Positions 45,631 to 53,970 of a stretch of 64,000 bases of DNA are shown in pieces. The stretch's first letter is position 1. Each line of letters opens with the position of its first letter. The translations under genes were made by a program, and so were the position numbers. The notes under the pieces are model-generated. The model was not told the DNA's origin, searched no databases, and worked only from the letters and a program-made list of their open reading frames with translations. The stretch comes from Rebecca billardiae RCC1528 (lineage: Eukaryota > Haptophyta): NCBI GenBank assembly GCA_965240325.2, contig OZ251225.1, positions 3,844,001 through 3,908,000 on the forward strand, given 5' to 3'.

Positions 45631-48210
45631 TCAGGCCGAGCCAGCGCGCGCGGCGGCGCGGCCGGCGGCGGCGGCGCGCGCGGCGCGCCGCGCGCGCAGC
45701 GCCGCGCGCGCCCGCCTCAGCCGCGCGCGCAGCGCCGCGCGCAGCCGCGCGTCGTCGCGCAGCTCCTCGCACAGCAGCAGCGTGGGCGGCGCGCCCGGCG
45801 GTTCTGCGTGCGCGTACGCGCCCACCGCCACCGCCGCGCAGCCGCGCAGCGCGAGCACCACCGGCCCTGCCCCCAGCTGAGCGCACGCCGCCGCGCCGCG
45901 TGCGCTCAGCTGGGCTGGCGCGAGCGCGGCCGTGCGCAGCAGGCGCGCGAGCTCGGCGGCGCCGAGGCGGGCGCGGCGCACGCCGAGGCCGGAGGGGGCG
46001 CGCGCGTCGAGCAGGGGTGCGCCGCGCGCGCTCACGTCCAGCGCGCCGCACGGCGGCACGCCCGCCTCGCCCGGCGCGGGGCGCGAGCGCGCGCGCAGCA
46101 CCACAGGGCCCGCACGCAGCACTCGCAGCGCAGCCGCCGAGCCAGCCGCGGCGCCGGCGCCCGCGGCCGCGGCGGCGCCGGGCGGCGCGAGCGAGAGCGT
46201 GGCGGGGCGCGTCGAGGCGGCGGGCGCCCAGAGCTGCGCGCACAGCGACGGCGGCACGCCGCACTCGTGAACGAGGTGCCGCGCCGTCGCCGACGCCGGC
46301 GGCAGCGGGCACAGCGGCTGCAGCGCGCCGCCCGCCGCCGCGCGCTCCGCGTCCGCGCGCGCCGCCGGCCCGGCGCGCCGCACCGCGGGCGCCGCCGCCA
46401 CCGCCGCGCCGGGCGCGGCGCCCGCGGCGGCGGCGGCGTCGTCGCGCGGGCCGGCGTCGCGGTCCACCTTCCGCTTGCGCAGCAGCGCGATGAAGAAGCC
46501 GCCACCGTTGAACCCGCCCGGCTCGGTCGACGGCAGCAGCCGCGCACAGCGCCGCAGCCGGCACCGCAGCGCGCGCGCGCTCGGCGGCCAGAGCGATGTG
46601 GGCAGGCCGTGTGCGCGCGCACTCTCGCGCTCGAGCCAGCGCAGCGCGGGCACCTCGTCGTCGTCGTCGGAGGAGGAGGGCTCGGCGTCGTCGTCCCCGG
46701 CGCCCCCGCCCGCGCCGCGCGCGGCCGCGCCGCCCGCGCCTCCGCCCGCCCCACCCCCGCCACCGTGCCGCGCGGCGCGCGCGGCGCGCGCGTCGACAGT
46801 GCCGACGCGCCAGCGGCTGAGGCCGCGCGCGCACGGCACGCCCAGGGCGCGCAGCGCGCCCGCCGCGTCGAGCAGCTCGAGGCACCAGCCGCGGCGCTGG
46901 GCGCGCGCGCGCGCCTCCTCCCCCGGCCCCTGTGCGAACTCCGCCAGCAGCGCGCCCACCACCGCCTCGTCCTCCACCGGGTTGAATGCGCATGTGCTAT
47001 ACAGCAGGCAGCCGCCGCCGCCGCGCGCCTCGGCCGCGGCCGCGGGGCGCAGCAGCAGCGCGGCGCGCCTCGCGATGGCGAGCTGCGTGGGGTGGAGCGC
47101 GTTGGCGACGGCCGGGGACCAGGCGGGGAGCACGCGCGGGTCCTTGCGCGCCGTGCCGTCGCCCGAGCACGGCACGTCCGCCAGCACGCCGTCGAAGAAG
47201 CCCGCGCACGCGCCGTCCACGCCGTCCGCGCCGCCGTCCGCGCCGCCGTCCGCGCCGCCGTCCGCGCCGCGTTGGCGGCCGGCTGTGCGCGCGCGGGTCG
47301 GCGCGTGCGGCGGCTGCGGCAGCGGGAAGTCCTGCGCGAGCGCGCAGCTCAGGACGAGCGGCTCGGCGGCGCCGCCGTCGTCGCACCCGCCGTGCCGCGC
47401 GAGCGCGTCCGCCAGCGTCTGCACGCGCGCCGCCGACGCATCGTTGGCAACGAGAATGGGCGGTCGGGAGGGAGGCGCGCTGGCCGCGCGCGCGCCGCGC
47501 GCCGCTCGGCTGCCGAGGGCGTCGAGCAGCTGCATCGCCTTGGAGCCCGGCGCGGCGCAGAGGTCGAGCAGCCGCCACGGCTCGGCGGGCGCGCGCGCGC
47601 CCGCCGCCTCGCGCGCTGCGCGCCGCTCCCGCGCGCGCAGCGCGCGCAGCAGCAGCAGCGGCGGCAGCATCGATGCGGCCTCCTGCCGCGCGCACACGCC
47701 CGCGCGCGCGCCCTCGAGCAGCAGCGCGCGTGCGCGCTCGCGCGGGGCGGGGGGCAGCGCGTGCAGGTCGAGCTCGAAGCCGCGGCCGGGCGGCAGCCAC
47801 GGCAGCGCGCGCGCGCCGAGCGCGCGCAGCTCGCGCGCGAGCTGCGCGCGCGCGGCCGCGCGCGCGCACGCGTTCACGCGCACGCCGACAGGCAGCGGCG
47901 CGCTGAGCGCGGCGTCAAAGGGGGCCCACGCGGAGGGCTGGGCGAGGCCCAGGCCGTCCTGCGCGGCGTAGTACCGCCGGAACAGCTCGCGGCCGATGCC
48001 CAGCTTGCGCCACACCAGCGCCTCGGCGCGAGGCCGCTTGCGCGCGCGCTGCAGCGGGTTGGCGCAGCCGGCGGCGGCGGCGCGCGCCGCGCCGCCCACT
48101 CCTGGGCGACCAGCGGCGGGGCCCGCCGGGGCGGGCGCCCGTGGGACCACCTCGAACGAGGCCTCCCGCGCCCGCTTCGAGCCGGGCTGCTCGCGCGCGC
48201 GCCGGCCCAT
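45631..48210 (-). CDS. NSUN2: RNA (cytosine-5) methyltransferase, NSUN2/Trm4 type
   Basis: A single exon of about 859 residues starts at ATG 48210 (MGRRAREQPGSKR). The family core is clear: substrate-binding segment FRRYYAAQDGLGL (~95), SAM-binding LLDLCAAPGSKAMQLL (~240), LVANDASAARVQTLADAL, the motif IV Cys in LADVPCSGDGTARKDPR, and the second catalytic Cys in LLYSTCAFNPVEDEAVV. GDGT-x-RK after the motif IV cysteine is the NSUN2/Trm4 form. A four-unit GADG insert from a 12-base DNA repeat (47221-47268) sits before motif IV. The C-terminal third is Ala/Arg-rich and diverged. By family it methylates C5 of cytosine in tRNA and other RNAs in the nucleus. It is divergent from the gene at 48424. 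Confidence 0.92.
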   Translation of the reverse strand: MGRRAREQPGSKRAREASFEVVPRAPAPAGPAAGRPGVGGAARAAAAGCANPLQRARKRPRAEALVWRKLGIGRELFRRYYAAQDGLGLAQPSAWAPFDAALSAPLPVGVRVNACARAAARAQLARELRALGARALPWLPPGRGFELDLHALPPAPRERARALLLEGARAGVCARQEAASMLPPLLLLRALRARERRAAREAAGARAPAEPWRLLDLCAAPGSKAMQLLDALGSRAARGARAASAPPSRPPILVANDASAARVQTLADALARHGGCDDGGAAEPLVLSCALAQDFPLPQPPHAPTRARTAGRQRGADGGADGGADGGADGVDGACAGFFDGVLADVPCSGDGTARKDPRVLPAWSPAVANALHPTQLAIARRAALLLRPAAAAEARGGGGCLLYSTCAFNPVEDEAVVGALLAEFAQGPGEEARARAQRRGWCLELLDAAGALRALGVPCARGLSRWRVGTVDARAARAARHGGGGGAGGGAGGAAARGAGGGAGDDDAEPSSSDDDDEVPALRWLERESARAHGLPTSLWPPSARALRCRLRRCARLLPSTEPGGFNGGGFFIALLRKRKVDRDAGPRDDAAAAAGAAPGAAVAAAPAVRRAGPAARADAERAAAGGALQPLCPLPPASATARHLVHECGVPPSLCAQLWAPAASTRPATLSLAPPGAAAAAGAGAAAGSAAALRVLRAGPVVLRARSRPAPGEAGVPPCGALDVSARGAPLLDARAPSGLGVRRARLGAAELARLLRTAALAPAQLSARGAAACAQLGAGPVVLALRGCAAVAVGAYAHAEPPGAPPTLLLCEELRDDARLRAALRARLRRARAALRARRAARAAAAGRAAARAGSA
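47221..47268. repeat. Four 12-base tandem units within the NSUN2-like gene
   Basis: The unit GCCGTCCGCGCC (plus strand) repeats four times in phase with the reading frame, encoding Gly-Ala-Asp-Gly repeats in a surface loop. Confidence 0.85.
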
Positions 48211-48423
48211 CGGAGCGGGCGCCCGTCCGGGCCGTGCCCGGCGGCGGTTCCTGACCACGAGGACAGAGCAGCGTCGCCCGGCAGGATGGGGTGCATGCAT
48301 GCAAATCCTCGACGAATGGCCGCGAAGCTCGCGCCCAGCAGCGGCGAGGTCATCGGTCAAGCTCACCGTTCAGCCCGACCCGACCACCCCGCCCACGCCG
48401 ACCCGCCCTCGCCCGCACGACGC

Positions 48424-49521
48424 ATGCGGCGCACGCTGACGCGCGATGCCGTCAACCGCGTCAAGTTCGCGCACGTCGGGCGCGTGAAGTACGCCGCGCT
48501 CGACGCGGGCCTCGACGCGCCGCTCACGTTTGCCGAGGTGCTCGCGCACGTCGGCGCTGCGCACGGCGTGTGCGAGCGCCACATCGAGCTCGTCTTCATC
48601 GACTTGGAGGGCGACGAGACCCCGATCGAGTGTCTCGAAGACTTCCAGGACGCCCTCGACGTGATGGGCGACGTGCCGCGCCTCAAGGTGTTCGTCGACC
48701 TCAAGTTCAATCCCGTCGTCGCCGAGTGTCGCGCCGCAGCCGGCACGCCCGAGCCGGAGCGCGGCGCTGCTGGTGACACGGCTCGAGCCGAGGCGGCCAA
48801 GGGCCCCAAGGTGGACGCGTGCACGCAGCATGGCTTCGCCGCGTGGAAGGCCGCCTGCTCGGAGGATCACGCGACGGCACGCGACACTCACGCCGCCAGC
48901 TGCCCGCCACACCTGCCGGCTCAGCCATCGCCAACGTCGCCACCACGATCGGCGGCGGCAGGCGGCGCCACCTCAATGCGCTCCGGCTCCGACAAGACCG
49001 ACGACAAGCAGTACAATAATGATGAGCGCGTGCGCTTTGGCTCCTCACACGACGGGCTGTTCTTCAGCGAGGTGCTATGCCGCTTCCCCGAGTACTGCCG
49101 CTACCTCAAGGACACGGCTACAGCGTACCAGTGCGAGCAGGCTCGCGTGGCGAAGGCTGCTGACGACATCAATCTGTCGACGATGGTGACGGTCCAAACG
49201 GCTTCTGGCGGCAGCGTGGCAGCAAGCTGCGCTACCAACAGCGCGGCCGCGCAGCACGACGCGAAGACTAAGTTCGTCACTCTGGCGAAGGTGTACGCCG
49301 TGCACGCAGCCACGCGCCGTGGCGGCCAACATCCTGTGGCAGGCAGCGCTGCCACGGGCAACGCCGCGGCGGCACCGCCGGCCCCGAAGCTGAAGGCCAC
49401 GGGCGGCTCCGACGAGCGCTGCCGCGTCCAGGACGGTGCGGCCGCCCGCTCGCGGCTGCCCCCCAGCATCTCGCACCCGCAGTTCTGGCGCTTTGTCAAG
49501 TACGTCGATGGTCGGCTCTGA
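48424..49521 (+). CDS. PB1-like N-terminal domain protein, unknown function
   Basis: About 365 residues from ATG 48424 (MRRTLTRDAV). The open frame extends upstream, with another ATG at 48297, so the start is not certain. Residues ~8-95 have a PB1-like layout: VNRVKFAHVGRVKYAAL, a helix, IELVFIDLEGDETPIE (acidic OPCA-like stretch), then LEDFQDALDVMGDVPRLKVFVDL. PB1 domains mediate head-to-tail protein pairing. The rest is polar and low in hydrophobicity, with segments such as LFFSEVLCRFPEYCRYLKD and HPQFWRFVKYVDGRL at the very end. No enzyme motif is seen. It is divergent from the NSUN2-like gene, 213 bases between starts. Confidence 0.65.
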   Translation: MRRTLTRDAVNRVKFAHVGRVKYAALDAGLDAPLTFAEVLAHVGAAHGVCERHIELVFIDLEGDETPIECLEDFQDALDVMGDVPRLKVFVDLKFNPVVAECRAAAGTPEPERGAAGDTARAEAAKGPKVDACTQHGFAAWKAACSEDHATARDTHAASCPPHLPAQPSPTSPPRSAAAGGATSMRSGSDKTDDKQYNNDERVRFGSSHDGLFFSEVLCRFPEYCRYLKDTATAYQCEQARVAKAADDINLSTMVTVQTASGGSVAASCATNSAAAQHDAKTKFVTLAKVYAVHAATRRGGQHPVAGSAATGNAAAAPPAPKLKATGGSDERCRVQDGAAARSRLPPSISHPQFWRFVKYVDGRL

Positions 49522-49558
49522 CGGCGCCACGCGGCGAGTGCTCTGCGGCGGCGGGACG

Positions 49559-49882
49559 TCACCTTGTCGAGGATGGCGGCTTCGGCGCGCGCTCTCGGCG
49601 TGAGCGTGCGTGCGCAGCTTCGCCCGACGGCTGCGACTTCGGCCCGCCGCTCGGCGGCGTCGGCACGAGAGGTCCGCGCGGGCCGCAGCACTTGCAGCAC
49701 ACGACGTCCGGGCCGTGGTGGCAGGCGAACATGCTCCTGTCGACCACGCGTGGCCCGTCCTGCGGGGTGGGCGACTGTGACCGCGGCCGTGCGACGGTCA
49801 CGCCCGCGGGCACTGCCGCCTGCATGATGACGTGCGCGGGGCGGCGACCGCCCACTGGCCGCCGGCCGGGCTTCCAGTACAT
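49559..49882 (-). CDS. Small hypothetical protein (doubtful)
   Basis: A 107-residue ATG-initiated frame with a Cys/His cluster, MFACHHGPDVVCCKCCGP, in its middle and basic tails. No family recognised. Its position fits the local pattern: head-to-head with the axonemal gene (165 bases between ATGs) and tail-to-tail with the PB1-like gene (37 bases). That context is the main support; chance remains possible in GC-rich DNA. Confidence 0.35.
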   Translation of the reverse strand: MYWKPGRRPVGGRRPAHVIMQAAVPAGVTVARPRSQSPTPQDGPRVVDRSMFACHHGPDVVCCKCCGPRGPLVPTPPSGGPKSQPSGEAAHARSRRERAPKPPSSTR

Positions 49883-50047
49883 TACTCATACGGGTACTGT
49901 CATACTAAATCGCAACACATCACAAGTACCGTATCATAGTTGGCACCTATCTAATACCACAACTTGCAGACTGTTACGTGTATCGTTTTTCGTCCCAAAC
50001 TCGCTCATCGTCGTCCATTTGCCCGCACCCGCCGCGGGCCGAGCGGC

Positions 50048-50591
50048 ATGTCGACGGCGACGACATGGCGAACCAAGAGCTACTTGCTCATGCCCGACGC
50101 GAGCTCGCAAATGTCCCACGCGACTGCCGTTCACAACGCCACCATGCGACAAACCGAGCCGCGCTTCCTCGCCAACTACTGGAATGCGTCGGGGCCGGGG
50201 CCGCACATGAACGACCCCTGGCAGCGCACTGGCTTCCCAAAGCCCTACCTCTCGAAACACACGACGTTCACGCGCTCTGACCGCTTTCAGTACGGCGACG
50301 CGTTCTCAGCCAACCGGGGCATCCGCGATCGCGTGAGCCCGGGGCCTGGGAGGTACCCGCCGCCCCCGTCTGACTTTGACAAGCACGTCAAGTCAAAGCC
50401 GTTGCTCAAGCCAGGTGCGCGCCGCGCGCTGCGAGCGACCTGGTGCGCTGTGCGCCCGCCCAACGCCCTGCGCAGACCATCTGACGGGGGACGTGATCCG
50501 CGCGCGACCTTTGCCCGCAGCATACGCTCATCCGGCCAAGTACTGGATCACGCAGGACTTCCCGACGCGCGCCAAGTCGCGGCATGGATAA
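50048..50591 (+). CDS. Small axonemal-type PG-rich protein
   Basis: Exons 50048-50414 and 50521-50591 (106-base intron, donor GTGCGC) give about 145 residues; the junction creates LLKPGAYAHPAKYW. The motif VSPGPGRYPPPPSDF (~100) is a sperm-tail PG-rich (SHIPPO/STPG-type) repeat, found in microtubule-inner or axonemal proteins of cilia. The rest is rich in Tyr, Trp, His and Pro with little hydrophobic core, as is usual for such small filament-binding proteins. This points to a flagellated cell. The assignment rests on one repeat, so a different ciliary or cytoskeletal family is possible. Confidence 0.7.
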
Positions 50592-50916
50592 CAGGACGAA
50601 CTGATGATGGTCTTCGACGGCCGATCATCGATCATGCATGATGTCGCCGCGGCGGCACTGGCCAAAGTGCGGACCCGAGGCAGTCGGGCAGTCAGGGCTC
50701 AGGATGACTACCTCAGTGGTGGCTTGCAGTGGGTGCCATGGGCGGCAATCCCCGCGCCGGCAATCTGATTCTGCTGCAACATATGCCGTACCAGGCTACC
50801 AGCAGCGGATCACTTTTCGCTCTTTTCGCCTTTCGGGACGATTTCGCCACGGAGTGATGAGCACGATTTCGGCCCGCCGCATAGTGCGGACTGTGCGGTG
50901 CCTGCCAGGCCGTCCG
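50592..50916. other. Intergenic, no gene seen
   Basis: Lower-GC spacer between two plus-strand genes, containing ATCATCGATCATGCATGATG near 50624-50643. It probably carries the promoter of the F-box/ankyrin gene. No coding signal. Confidence 0.5.
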
Positions 50917-52734
50917 ATGGCGTCGGCGGCGCCGCCGCTCGGATCGCCACTCATGGCCTCAACACGAGACGGCCTGGACGACTCGCCGCTGGGCAAGCTT
51001 GGACTGGACGTACTCGAGCTGCTGCTCGCGCACGTGCACACCGCGGATCTCTTCGCGCTGGCGCTCACATGCCACCCGCTGTGCATCGCCGCGCGCGCCG
51101 CCGCCGCCGGCCAAGCCGTGTCGGCCGACAGCGACCGGGCGGAGGCGCCTCGTTTCCGCACGGCCGCGCGCGCGTACGTCGCGACGGAGCGCGCCTTCGA
51201 ATGGCTCGCCTTCGACTCGGGCTGCCCCTGGTCGGACGAGGCCCTCTGCGCGCTCGTCGCAGCCGGCGGGCCCGCGCGCGTGCTCGCACACGCTCGGCTT
51301 GTGTGCGCACTGCGCTGGGACGGCGCGGTGTGCGCGCGCGCGGCCGCGCGCGGGGACAGGGAGCTGTGCGCGTGGGCCGTCGCGCACGGCGCGCCGCTCA
51401 CGCCCGAGGCGTGCTGCGCCGCCGCCGAGCGCGGCGACCTGCCCATGCTGCAGTGGCTCGAGGCGCGCGGGCAGCCTGTCACGGCCGCGGCGAGCGCGCG
51501 CGCGGCCGGCGCCGGCGCGCGCGCTGTGCTCGAGTGGGTCGTGCGGCGTGCGCGCGGGCGCGAGGTGGCGTGGGACGAGCGGGCGTGCGCCGCGGCGGCT
51601 GCGGCCGGGCACCTCGACCTCGTGCGCTTCTGCCGGCACCACGGCTGCCCCTGGTCCGAGAGCACCCTCGAGGGTGCCGCAGTGGGCGGACACGCGCGGC
51701 TGCTCGAGCCGCTGCGCCGTGCGGGCGCGCCGTGGGACGGCCGCGCCGCCGAGCGCGCGGCGGAGGCGGGCCACGCCGAGGTGGTGCGCCACGTGCTCAC
51801 GCGCGGGTACCCGTGCGACCCGCAGGCCGTGCTCCAGAGCGCCGCGCGCGCCGGCCACCTCGAGCTGTGCCAGCTGGTCGCCCGCTGCGCGCCGAGCGCG
51901 CGCGACGGCGCGGCGCGCGCGTGCGAGCTGAGCGCGGGCGCCGGGCGGCAGGCCGTGTGCAGCTGGCTGCGCGAAGAGCTGCGGTGCGAGCTGGGGCCGG
52001 AGACGGCGGCGGCGGCGGCGGGGGGCGGGCACCTCGCGCTGCTCGCGCATCTCGTCGACGAGCTCGGCTGCCCCGTCGACACGCGCGCGCTCGCGGCGGC
52101 GGCGAGCGCAGGGCGGCTGGCCTGCTGCCGCTGGCTGCTGAGCCAGCCGCGCGTGCGGCCGGACGCGTGGGTGTGCGCGCGCGCGGCGGCGCACGGGCAG
52201 GTGCGCGCGCTGGAGTACCTGCACGGGGAGCGTGGCTGCCCGCTGGACGAGTGGAGCGTGCGGCTGGCGGCGGAGGGCGGCCACCTCGCCGCGCTGCGGT
52301 ACTGCGCGGCACACGGCTGCGCCCTCGACGAGCTCACGTGTCTGCACGCGGCCGCGGGCGCGCAGCTGCGCGCGCTCGCGTGGCTGCGCGCGCCGGCGCG
52401 GCGCGTGCCGTGGGACGAGCGCACGTGCGCGCACGCCGCCGAGGCCGGGCACTGGCACGTCGTGCGCTGGGCGCGCGAGCGCGGCTGCCCGTGCTCGGCG
52501 GAGCTCGGCGCGTGCGCTGAGCAGGCTGAGGCCGAGCGTGCTGCGGCCGTCGATGGCGCCCAGGCCGAGCGCAGCCGCAGGAGCACGAGCAGCGGCGAGA
52601 AGGACTCTGACGATGGTGCGGCGCACTCAGCGCAGCCGGCGCGTTGGAGCTACTGTAGTGCACGGCGGCGGGCAGCACAGTCACAGCGTATGCGTTCGGA
52701 GGAGCACTGTGGCACGAGCCCGACGAGCCGCTAG
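50917..52734 (+). CDS. F-box-like ankyrin-repeat protein
   Basis: About 605 residues from ATG 50917 (MASAAPPLGS); the next ATG at 50953 is equally plausible. An F-box-like helix set lies near the N-terminus (LGLDVLELLLAHVHTADLFALALTCHPLC). About a dozen degenerate ankyrin-type repeats follow (~90-560) of the kind common in algae, amoebae and giant viruses: units ending A-A-x-x-G-H-L-x-x-(L/V)-R-(F/W)-x-x-x-x-G-C-P-(W/L), for example GHLDLVRFCRHHGCPWSE and GHWHVVRWARERGCPCS. The pairing suggests a substrate adaptor of an SCF ubiquitin ligase. The C-terminal tail is Ser/Glu-rich. No introns are needed. Confidence 0.8.
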   Translation: MASAAPPLGSPLMASTRDGLDDSPLGKLGLDVLELLLAHVHTADLFALALTCHPLCIAARAAAAGQAVSADSDRAEAPRFRTAARAYVATERAFEWLAFDSGCPWSDEALCALVAAGGPARVLAHARLVCALRWDGAVCARAAARGDRELCAWAVAHGAPLTPEACCAAAERGDLPMLQWLEARGQPVTAAASARAAGAGARAVLEWVVRRARGREVAWDERACAAAAAAGHLDLVRFCRHHGCPWSESTLEGAAVGGHARLLEPLRRAGAPWDGRAAERAAEAGHAEVVRHVLTRGYPCDPQAVLQSAARAGHLELCQLVARCAPSARDGAARACELSAGAGRQAVCSWLREELRCELGPETAAAAAGGGHLALLAHLVDELGCPVDTRALAAAASAGRLACCRWLLSQPRVRPDAWVCARAAAHGQVRALEYLHGERGCPLDEWSVRLAAEGGHLAALRYCAAHGCALDELTCLHAAAGAQLRALAWLRAPARRVPWDERTCAHAAEAGHWHVVRWARERGCPCSAELGACAEQAEAERAAAVDGAQAERSRRSTSSGEKDSDDGAAHSAQPARWSYCSARRRAAQSQRMRSEEHCGTSPTSR

Positions 52735-53970
52735 CCCCGACACGGCCGTGCGCATCGGACGGCCGCGCACTGACGTCGCAGGCGCAGGCGGCTCGGCGAG
52801 ACCGAGTCGACGCCGAGTGCGCGCTTGCGGACCGGAGAGTCCGTCCAGCGTGGCACTACAGTATCAGTCTGCTGATATGATGCGCTATATAGTAGCTAGC
52901 GCTATGTCTGCTCGCGTCGTCATCATCAGGCGCGCCGTATTATTATAATTATTTATAATATATATATATTTATATTTATTTAACGACGTGGCAGCATCGG
53001 ACAAGCGTCAGGCTCAGAGTGCAACAGACACATAGAATGCGTCCGCGCCTTCCGTCCAGGTCAGACAGTGCGCCACCCGCAGCCCTGCCCCCCTACGGGA
53101 GCGGGGCCGGGATGGAGCACCGCCTCGGCCTGGGGCACGCGGCGGCGACGGCAGATGCCGCCGCGGCCGAGCGCCTTCCGGAGCACTTGGATGAGGGTGA
53201 GGTCGTAGTCGATGTCGCCGGCCGCCGACCTAGCGGCGAGCAGCTCCGGCAAGCGGCAGCCGCGGCTGTCGCCCCCGTGCGCCCGCGTGGGCGCCTGGAT
53301 GAGGATGAGGTCGTAGTACGCGTCGCCGCGCGCCGGCCAAGCGGCGCGCAGCTGCAGAAGAGGGGCTTGGAGAGTGAGCGCGCCGCCTAGCGCGCTCTGG
53401 GCGATGAAGCAGATGAGGTGGTAGTCGATGTCGCAGCCCAGCCCGCCGGCGGGCTGCTGCAGATGCAGTGCTTGATGCTGGGGAACCTGGCCCCTGGGCG
53501 CGTCACACCCCGCACCCCCTGCCCCACCTAGGGTGGAGCGAAGGGCACGGAGGAGGCAGTGTGTATTTACAAGCTTTTATTAACATTATATATATATATT
53601 ATTAATTAATAATAATAATATCAGATTGAGATGACGCATCGATCTGATTATTATCACTGATGATGATTCAGATTGTGAATGAAGTCCTGCGCGAATTCAT
53701 TGATGATCGGTGAGGATATCGCGCGCGCGATCGTCTTATTATTATATTTTAAATATTATAGTATATATATTATAATAATATCGAATATAGTCCGAGATAC
53801 TGACATTGATAGTTGACAGACAGTGACTGATTTGACTGACAATCGACTGATGACCGTCTGTTACTGTAGCAGCGGCTTGGCGCGCGCAGCAAGCTCACGC
53901 ACTTCCGTAAGCGATGACGACGACTACTGCCAGGCTCAGGCTGTCCACGGGTACGGGGTAGCGAACCTCG
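52735..53970. other. Gene-poor region with AT-rich islands and tandem repeats
   Basis: No firm gene. Two AT-rich islands (52930-52985; 53570-53800 with long ATTATAATATAT stretches) flank a GC-rich block at 53040-53540 that holds three 108-base repeats. Short frames cross the repeats on both strands, but neither has a convincing start or family. Confidence 0.6.
53189..53512. repeat. Three diverged tandem copies of a 108-base unit
   Basis: The anchor (A/G)(T/C)GTCG recurs at 53211, 53319 and 53427, exactly 108 bases apart, within GATGAGG-x(8)-GTAGT blocks. A multiple-of-three unit suggests coding origin. On the plus strand the copies read DEGEVVVDVA, DEDEVVVRVA and DEADEVVVDVA, with a stop before the third. 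On the minus strand one frame stays open through all three (GDIDYDLTLIQ, GDAYYDLILIQ, CDIDYHLICFI) but has no ATG. Confidence 0.75.

Noticed and set aside
45364-48423. Upstream two-thirds of the 1,385-residue plus frame ending at 49521
   Set aside because: It is the antisense of the NSUN2-like gene. Only the part from about 48424 has balanced composition and a PB1-like domain.
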